In this document: positions 59,663 through 64,000 of the stretch, piece after piece
How positions within the stretch are numbered: position 1 is the stretch's first letter
Layout: every line of letters starts with the position of its first letter
Assembly: GCF_900100345.1 (NCBI RefSeq)
Contig: NZ_FMTT01000032.1
Span: forward strand, 1 to 64,000
Source of the DNA: Paenibacillus tianmuensis
GTDB lineage: Bacteria; Bacillota; Bacilli; Paenibacillales; NBRC-103111
Direction: 5' to 3'
DNA: 64,000 nucleotides
The notes under the pieces: model-generated
What the model was told of the DNA's origin: nothing
The model's database searches: none
What the model saw: only the letters and a program-made list of their open reading frames with translations
Made by a program: the position numbers and the translations under genes

Positions 59663-59701
59663 TTTTGCTGCAAAATGATGGCGAAGTGCAAAATATTTTG
59701 C
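59663..59701. promoter_or_regulatory. Putative enhancer (UAS) for the sigma-54 activator
   Basis: Two palindromes, TTTTGCTGCAAAA (59663-59675) and GCAAAATATTTTGC (59688-59701), lie 56-94 bases upstream of the yokU -24 box, a normal enhancer distance. A similar CAAAATTTTG occurs at 63497-63506, upstream of the activator gene. The remainder of the 59449-59825 gap holds no gene that I can support. Confidence 0.55.
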
Positions 59702-59756
59702 GGCATTGTATGCTTTTCACCCGGTCCATAAGGTTATTTCGTTCCTAGTCCTAAGT

Positions 59757-59771
59757 TGGCATCAACTTTGC
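59757..59771 (+). promoter_or_regulatory. Sigma-54 promoter of yokU
   Basis: TGGCATCAACTTTGC has the invariant GG and GC at the correct 12-base offset, and differs from the -24/-12 consensus TGGCAC-N5-TTGC at one position. The yokU start codon is 55 bases downstream. Confidence 0.75.
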
Positions 59772-59825
59772 TTATATACAATATGGTAAAAATAATAACA
59801 ACCTGGAGAGGGGAGAGAAGGAACG

Positions 59826-60092
59826 ATGAAATGTATGTGGTGCGATGCGGAACCGATCCGCGAGAGCGTAAAAGATTGCTATTGGGTGGCGCCGGACGGG
59901 AAAACGGCGGTGCAGATTCTGGAAGCTCCGGCGTTGGATTGTCCTAACTGCGGACAATACGTTACCGAAAACATGTCGCAGCGAATCGAAGAGGCGCTTT
60001 ATTTGAACGATTTCTCCGCGCTGGGAAGTAAGTTCCGTTACGAAGAGCTGATGAACGCGCCGCGAATCAACAAATTTTCAAGCAAGGGTTAA
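59826..60092 (+). CDS. yokU: YokU-family zinc-finger-like protein
   Basis: The 88-residue protein carries two CxxC pairs (CMWC at residues 3-6, CPNC near 39-42), likely to bind one zinc, and matches YokU in length and sequence (TENMSQRIEEALYLNDFSAL). YokU is encoded next to kamA in bacilli, but its role is unknown. Here it has its own sigma-54 promoter and converges on kamA, while in Bacillus the genes run in the same direction. GGGGAGAGAAGG precedes the ATG. Confidence 0.85.
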   Translation: MKCMWCDAEPIRESVKDCYWVAPDGKTAVQILEAPALDCPNCGQYVTENMSQRIEEALYLNDFSALGSKFRYEELMNAPRINKFSSKG

Positions 60093-60128
60093 ATAGGAAC
60101 GTACTTGCTGCCCACGCAGCCCGAATAA

Positions 60129-60164
60129 AGCCCTCGACGCTCCCTGGTGGAATGCGCGAGGGCT
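60129..60164 (-). terminator. Terminator of kamA (minus strand)
   Basis: AGCCCTCG (60129-60136) and CGAGGGCT (60157-60164) are a perfect 8-bp pair, and on the minus strand the tail is TTTATT. The rest of 60093-60394 has no gene; it contains a second perfect hairpin, GGGGGAGC/GCTCCCCC (60359-60381), of unknown role. Confidence 0.6.
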
Positions 60165-60394
60165 GATTCGCTTGCCCGGACGTTTTGCGCCAGAGGTCGA
60201 CCGCCCGCTGTACTACAACAAAACGCGCTCCGAGAGAGGCTTACGTTGGTAAAACTCCCGGTGGCCTTCGGAAAAAACGCCCAGCAGACTGGCCCCCGCA
60301 CAGCCCTTACACCATGTCGGAATCCTTGCACGGCGCCCCACCCGCCAAGTACCCCAGCGGGGGAGCCGCCCAAGCTCCCCCTATCACCAACGCC

Positions 60395-61831
60395 TCAAGA
60401 TTCCGCGTTCGAAGCATTCTCCTTTTGCTTCACCGCTTTGATCAGCTTTTCCTTCATTTCATCCCGCTTTTGCCGGCGGTCTTTCAGCGAGGTGTGCTCG
60501 GAAGCTTCTTCATACGATTTTCTGCGACCGATGCGGTGCAAGTTTTCCGGCACCAGGTTGAATTTTTCATCCTTTATGAGGGCAATAATTCCGGTGCTTG
60601 CTGGTGCTTGCTGGATGCCGTAAATTTCGTTGAAATATTCATCGGCGCGGCCCGGGACATAATTTTTCGGCTCCGGGTACCCGACGATAACGCCTTCATA
60701 GTTGCGCAGGATGACTTTATCCTGGCTTTGCGAGATCAAATAGTTCGGCTGCAGCGCGATTTTTCCGCCGCCTCCGGGGGCGTCGACGACGAAGGTCGGG
60801 ACGGCATAGCCCGAAGTATGGCCGCGCAGCGCCTCGATAATCTCCAGCCCTTTGGACACGGGCGCCCGGAAATGGCCGATGCCTTCGGACAAATCGCATT
60901 GGTAAATATAGTAGGGGCGGACGCGGATTTTGACCAGGTCGTGCATGAGCTTTTTCATAATATGCGTGCTGTCGTTAATGCCCGCCAGAATGACCGCCTG
61001 ATTCCCCAGCGGAACGCCCGCGTTGGCCAGCATTTCGCAAGCCTGCTTCGCCTCGGTCGTAATTTCCAAGGGATGATTGAAATGTGTGTTCAGCCATACC
61101 GGATGGTACTTTTTCAGGATGTTGCACAGGTTTTCCGTAATGCGCTGCGGGAAGACGACCGGAGCCCGCGTACCGATCCGGATAATCTCGACGTGGGGGA
61201 TCGCTCGCAAATTTTTCAATATATATTCCACAATGTTGTCGTTGATGAGCAAACCGTCGCCCCCGGACAGGAGTACGTCGCGGACTTCCGGCGTACGGCG
61301 GATATAGTCGATGGCGTCGTCTAGCTGCTTCTTAGGCACCCCCATGCCCACTTGGCCCGAGAAGCGGCGGCGTGTACAGTAACGGCAGTACATCGAGCAT
61401 TGGTTGGTCACCAGAAACAGCACCCGGTCCGGGTAACGGTGGGTTAAGCCCGGCGTCGGGGAATCTTCGTCCTCGTGGAGCGGGTCCTCCAGATCGTATT
61501 TCGTCTTCAGCAGCTCGGCGGAGATCGGAACCGACTGCAAGCGGATCGGGCAGCGGGGATCGTCCGGGTGCATAAGCGAAGCGTAATACGGCGTTATATT
61601 CAATGGAATCGTTTGCGTCGAAATGCGCACGCCTTCCTCTTCCTCGGGAGTCAAATTCACGACCTGCTTCAACTCGTCCAAGGTGCGGATTGTGTGCGTC
61701 AACTGCCACAGCCAATCGTTCCACTGTTCCTCCGTCACGTCTTTCCACAGTTCGACGTCTTTCCAGTGCCGTTTGCTGCTGAGAGGGGGAACGTTTGCTT
61801 TGCTTTGCGGGTCCATCATCGGTACGCTCAT
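60395..61831 (-). CDS. kamA: Lysine 2,3-aminomutase KamA (AblA)
   Basis: The 478-residue radical SAM enzyme converts L-lysine to L-beta-lysine using SAM, a 4Fe-4S cluster and PLP. The cluster motif C-x3-C-x2-C is C145-C149-C152 in NQCSMYCRYCTRRRF. SAM-binding VLLSGGDGLL, the substrate region HFNHP and the C-terminal PLP/zinc part (PTFVVDAPGGGGK, then SQSQDKVILRNYEG) follow. The ATG at 61831 has GGAGG eight bases upstream, better than an ATG 15 bases earlier. A consensus sigma-54 promoter lies 40 bases upstream. The product may feed AblB (osmolyte) or the catabolic operon at 38.8-48.3 kb. Confidence 0.95.
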   Translation of the reverse strand: MSVPMMDPQSKANVPPLSSKRHWKDVELWKDVTEEQWNDWLWQLTHTIRTLDELKQVVNLTPEEEEGVRISTQTIPLNITPYYASLMHPDDPRCPIRLQSVPISAELLKTKYDLEDPLHEDEDSPTPGLTHRYPDRVLFLVTNQCSMYCRYCTRRRFSGQVGMGVPKKQLDDAIDYIRRTPEVRDVLLSGGDGLLINDNIVEYILKNLRAIPHVEIIRIGTRAPVVFPQRITENLCNILKKYHPVWLNTHFNHPLEITTEAKQACEMLANAGVPLGNQAVILAGINDSTHIMKKLMHDLVKIRVRPYYIYQCDLSEGIGHFRAPVSKGLEIIEALRGHTSGYAVPTFVVDAPGGGGKIALQPNYLISQSQDKVILRNYEGVIVGYPEPKNYVPGRADEYFNEIYGIQQAPASTGIIALIKDEKFNLVPENLHRIGRRKSYEEASEHTSLKDRRQKRDEMKEKLIKAVKQKENASNAES

Positions 61832-61870
61832 CGCGAACACCTCCATTAATCGTTTTCGCTAATTTAATAA

Positions 61871-61885
61871 GCAAAAACCGTGCCA
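61871..61885 (-). promoter_or_regulatory. Sigma-54 promoter of kamA
   Basis: On the minus strand the sequence reads TGGCACGGTTTTTGC, a perfect match to the -24/-12 consensus TGGCAC-N5-TTGC, 40 bases before the kamA ATG. In Bacillus thuringiensis the kam locus is known to use sigma-54, which agrees. Confidence 0.9.
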
Positions 61886-61934
61886 ATATTGGGAGGTGCT
61901 GGGCCCATGCCGATCTGGAAAAAGATAACTCGCG

Positions 61935-63371
61935 CTACGGCTTCCTCGCGATTCCGTACCGGTTCAGCTTGTACTGCAAGGCCTGCCGCTTGATCCCCAA
62001 GGCTTGCGCGGCAAGGCTGATGTTGTAGCCGTGATGCTTGAGTGCGTCGACGATCGCATCCCGCTCCATCTGCTTCATCCGGTCGGTTAACTTCCCCGCC
62101 GGGAACGCGGTGAGGTCCGGCTTCCGCAGAGAGGGGACCGGCACGGGACTGGGAGTCTCCCTCAGATTCGTAGGCAGATGATGCTCCTCAAGGATCTCCT
62201 CTTCCGGCTCGATCATATTGAAGGCAGATTCGATGGCATGCCCCAATTCGCGAACGTTGCCGGGCCAGACGTAAGCCATGAATTGCCGCATGGCGGAAGG
62301 AGCCAGTCCCGTAATTTTCATGCCGAACATCGGATTGAACTTCTCGATAAAATGCTGCGCAAGCAGCAGAATATCCTCTTGCCTTCGCAGCAGCGAGGGA
62401 AGCTGGAGGTTGACGACATTGAGCCGGAAAAAGAGGTCGTGCCGCAAAATGCCTTTGTCCAGCGCTTCCTGCGGGTCCATGTTCATCGCTGCGACGATTC
62501 TGACGTTCACCTGCTGCTCCGTCGTCCCCCCGATTCGCCGCACGATGCCGTCCTGCAGCACCCGCAGCAGCTTGGCCTGAAGCAGCAGATCCAAGCTGTT
62601 GATCTCGTCCAGAAACAGCGTACCGCCGCTGGCCTGCTCGAACAAGCCCGCACGGTCCACCGCTCCGGTGAACGCGCCTCGGGTCGTTCCGAACATGATG
62701 CCCTCCATCAGGTCGCCGGGCACGGCGGCGCAGTTCTGTGCGATGAACGGATGATTGCGGCGAACGCTCGCATTGTGCATGCTCTGGGCAAACAACTCCT
62801 TACCCGTGCCCGTAGCCCCGCAGATGAAGACGGGGGAGCTGGAGCGGGACGCTTTTTTGGCTATAGAAACCGCTTCCAGAAACGCCGGGCTTTGCCCGAT
62901 CAGATCGCTGAAATGATAGCGGGCCGTGCCCGTCTTTTTGCCGTCCTTCTGCTTGGCTTGGTATAGCTGGTGGCGCAGGTCCAGAATTTGGTCGTGAAGC
63001 TGAACGATGCTGGTAATGTCCTTGGCGACCTCCAAAGCTCCCGTGAGCTTGTTGTTATCGAAGAGCGGATACGTGCGGTTGATGGTCGTAATGCGTTTGC
63101 CCGTGACGTTGACGTAGGTCTGTATTTTTTCGGGCACCTCTTGTCCGGTCTGCAGCACCTTGGCCAGCGTGCTCGTTTCGTGGGTTAAGGAAGGGTAGAC
63201 GTGAAAAATATTTTTATGCAGCACCTGCTTCCGCGCAAGGCCGTCGATCTCCGCCATTTTGTCGTTATAAAAGACAGTCGTGCCTTCCCGGTTCACCAGA
63301 TGGACGCCCACGTCGACCATATTTAATATTTTCTCGAAATATTGGGACCCGAATTCGTTCGGATCGGACAT
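61935..63371 (-). CDS. Sigma-54-dependent activator (KamR-like)
   Basis: The 478-residue protein has an N-terminal PAS sensor (about 12-120), an AAA+ sigma-54 interaction domain (about 150-385; Walker [11 protein letters not shown] near 188, the sigma-54 loop GAFTGA near 232, Walker [11 protein letters not shown]) and a C-terminal Fis-type helix-turn-helix (about 435-475; [19 protein letters not shown]). It resembles RocR/KamR enhancer-binding proteins. It directly precedes kamA in the same direction, so it should activate kamA and yokU from the -24/-12 promoters. The ATG at 63371 is preferred; a GTG nine bases earlier is too close to GGAGG. Confidence 0.92.
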   Translation of the reverse strand: MSDPNEFGSQYFEKILNMVDVGVHLVNREGTTVFYNDKMAEIDGLARKQVLHKNIFHVYPSLTHETSTLAKVLQTGQEVPEKIQTYVNVTGKRITTINRTYPLFDNNKLTGALEVAKDITSIVQLHDQILDLRHQLYQAKQKDGKKTGTARYHFSDLIGQSPAFLEAVSIAKKASRSSSPVFICGATGTGKELFAQSMHNASVRRNHPFIAQNCAAVPGDLMEGIMFGTTRGAFTGAVDRAGLFEQASGGTLFLDEINSLDLLLQAKLLRVLQDGIVRRIGGTTEQQVNVRIVAAMNMDPQEALDKGILRHDLFFRLNVVNLQLPSLLRRQEDILLLAQHFIEKFNPMFGMKITGLAPSAMRQFMAYVWPGNVRELGHAIESAFNMIEPEEEILEEHHLPTNLRETPSPVPVPSLRKPDLTAFPAGKLTDRMKQMERDAIVDALKHHGYNISLAAQALGIKRQALQYKLNRYGIARKP

Positions 63372-63641
63372 CAGGATCACCGCCTCCAGAAGAATCTCTC
63401 ACCTAAAACCATATGGCATGTCGAATAAGAAAAGAACACCGGCCTCCTCGTGCGAATAAGGTACGGAACCATTCTACTTGATAAACACAATTTAGGCAAA
63501 ATTTTGAATAGTTAGAAGGGTCATTGACGCAGGGAATTTTGCACTCGCGAAAAGCTTGGCGAAAAAATACGTGCGCCACCGAGAACCAAAGGGAGATCGC
63601 GAGGACTCTAATGGGGTGTATTGAATATGCGGGAGAGGAAG

Positions 63642-63818
63642 ATGTACGCCACAACGGTTGCGCGGTGCACGTGCCGCAGAAGGCTTTTGCAGCAAGGCAT
63701 ATTCGTACGTGTAGGAGTGCGCCCGCTGAATAAGGAACTGTCGGTTCGTCTGACGACGTACACGATGCCGCAAATCGAAGTTTATAAGGAACTGGAAATG
63801 CGAATACCGATTCGTTGA
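63642..63818 (+). CDS. 58-residue basic hypothetical protein
   Basis: The small protein starts MYATTVARCTCRRRLLQQG, has a C-x-C pair and ends in YKELEMRIPIR. GGGAGAGG lies just before the ATG, and a strong terminator follows, so it looks like a real single-gene unit. No family is recognised. The Arg/Cys-rich start could bind nucleic acid or metal, but this is speculation. Confidence 0.5.
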   Translation: MYATTVARCTCRRRLLQQGIFVRVGVRPLNKELSVRLTTYTMPQIEVYKELEMRIPIR

Positions 63819-63826
63819 TGTGTTTA

Positions 63827-63865
63827 AAGCCGTGCGGCCCTTTGATTTAAGGGCATGCACGGCTT
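63827..63865. terminator. Terminator after the 58-residue protein gene
   Basis: AAGCCGTGC (63827-63835) pairs with GCACGGCTT (63857-63865), with an inner CCCTT/AAGGG stem. The plus-strand tail is TTCCGTTTT. It may serve both strands. Confidence 0.85.
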
Positions 63866-63872
63866 TTCCGTT

Positions 63873-63995
63873 TTACAGCGAATCGAAATAAACGACGGCG
63901 GCGAGGAGCAGGTTGGGGAATCCGATTATAAAACAATACGTTGCCCATTTCCGTCTGGCTTCTCTGTTATGGGTGTGGCTGATCCAATTATCCAA
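63873..63995 (-). CDS. Possible 40-residue single-helix membrane protein at the right edge
   Basis: On the minus strand a frame from TTG at 63995 to TAA at 63873 gives a polar, basic N-terminus (THNREARRKWATY) and a membrane-like segment (FIIGFPNLLLAAVVYF). The codon before the TTG is a stop, so it is not the end of a longer gene in this frame. A ribosome site would lie outside the window. The composition looks protein-like, but support is weak. Confidence 0.3.
   Translation of the reverse strand: MDNWISHTHNREARRKWATYCFIIGFPNLLLAAVVYFDSL
63980..63993. promoter_or_regulatory. Sequence shared with GntR operator 1 at the window edge
   Basis: TGATCCAATTATCC is identical to 3537-3550, covering half of operator 1 and its flank, and is followed by another CCAATT half-site. 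It may be an operator for a gene beyond the window, or chance similarity. Confidence 0.35.
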
Positions 63996-64000
63996 TTAGC

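Overview
The window looks like a chromosome segment of a Gram-positive, spore-former-type Bacillota, most likely Paenibacillaceae (Paenibacillus or Cohnella relatives). The reasons are AGGAGG-type ribosome sites on nearly every gene, an S-layer homology protein, LplB/YtcP-type sugar permeases, lipobox lipoproteins, a type VIIb secretion ATPase, and a Bacillus-type kam/yod beta-lysine cluster. This assignment is inference; no rRNA gene is present.

Layout. (1) 1-3.4 kb: the end of an S-layer protein and an orphan response regulator with a BTAD domain. (2) 3.5-13.7 kb: a GntR/FadR regulator with two mirror-image operators, then an eight-gene catabolic operon: AtuA-like protein, DUF4387 protein, a three-part ABC importer, two ADP-ribosylglycohydrolase-family enzymes and a ribokinase. 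(3) 13.7-15.4 kb: a chemoreceptor. (4) 15.7-23.9 kb: type VII secretion genes (EssC, YukD, two WXG100 proteins), then a small helical protein, a lipoprotein and a lipase with a helical C-terminus, matching the reverse-domain TslA effector layout. (5) 24.0-34.4 kb: an RNA-repair and ADP-ribose island. NADAR and PARG-like hydrolases face the Hen1-Pnkp RNA repair pair. A duplicated Rpn-type nuclease gene follows (second copy broken by a 37-bp repeat), then a DIP1984 gene with a stop codon, a structured tRNA-like RNA region and a slipin gene.

(6) 34.7-48.3 kb: an amino-acid ABC importer, a PucR regulator, a glutamate-dehydrogenase homologue missing two catalytic lysines, two class III aminotransferases, a CoA-transferase pair, a thiolase, an M20 deacylase and an aldehyde dehydrogenase. 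(7) 48.3-58.5 kb: an AT-richer defence island with an XRE regulator, a HEPN-like protein, an EVE-McrB/DUF2357-McrC pair, three tiny genes including a retropepsin-like protease, and a TOTE-type primase-helicase. (8) 58.6-63.4 kb: ablB, yokU and kamA (lysine 2,3-aminomutase) and a sigma-54 activator, with two good -24/-12 promoters. The defence island separates this part from the yod-like genes of region 6. (9) The right edge holds a small gene and a sequence shared with the GntR operators.

The best candidates for something undescribed are the divergent NADAR-PARG/Hen1-Pnkp module with its tRNA-like RNA and slipin, the AtuA/ADP-ribosylglycohydrolase/ribokinase operon, and the EssC-linked TslA-like cassette. 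All functions are read from sequence motifs and family memory; no search or folding program was run.
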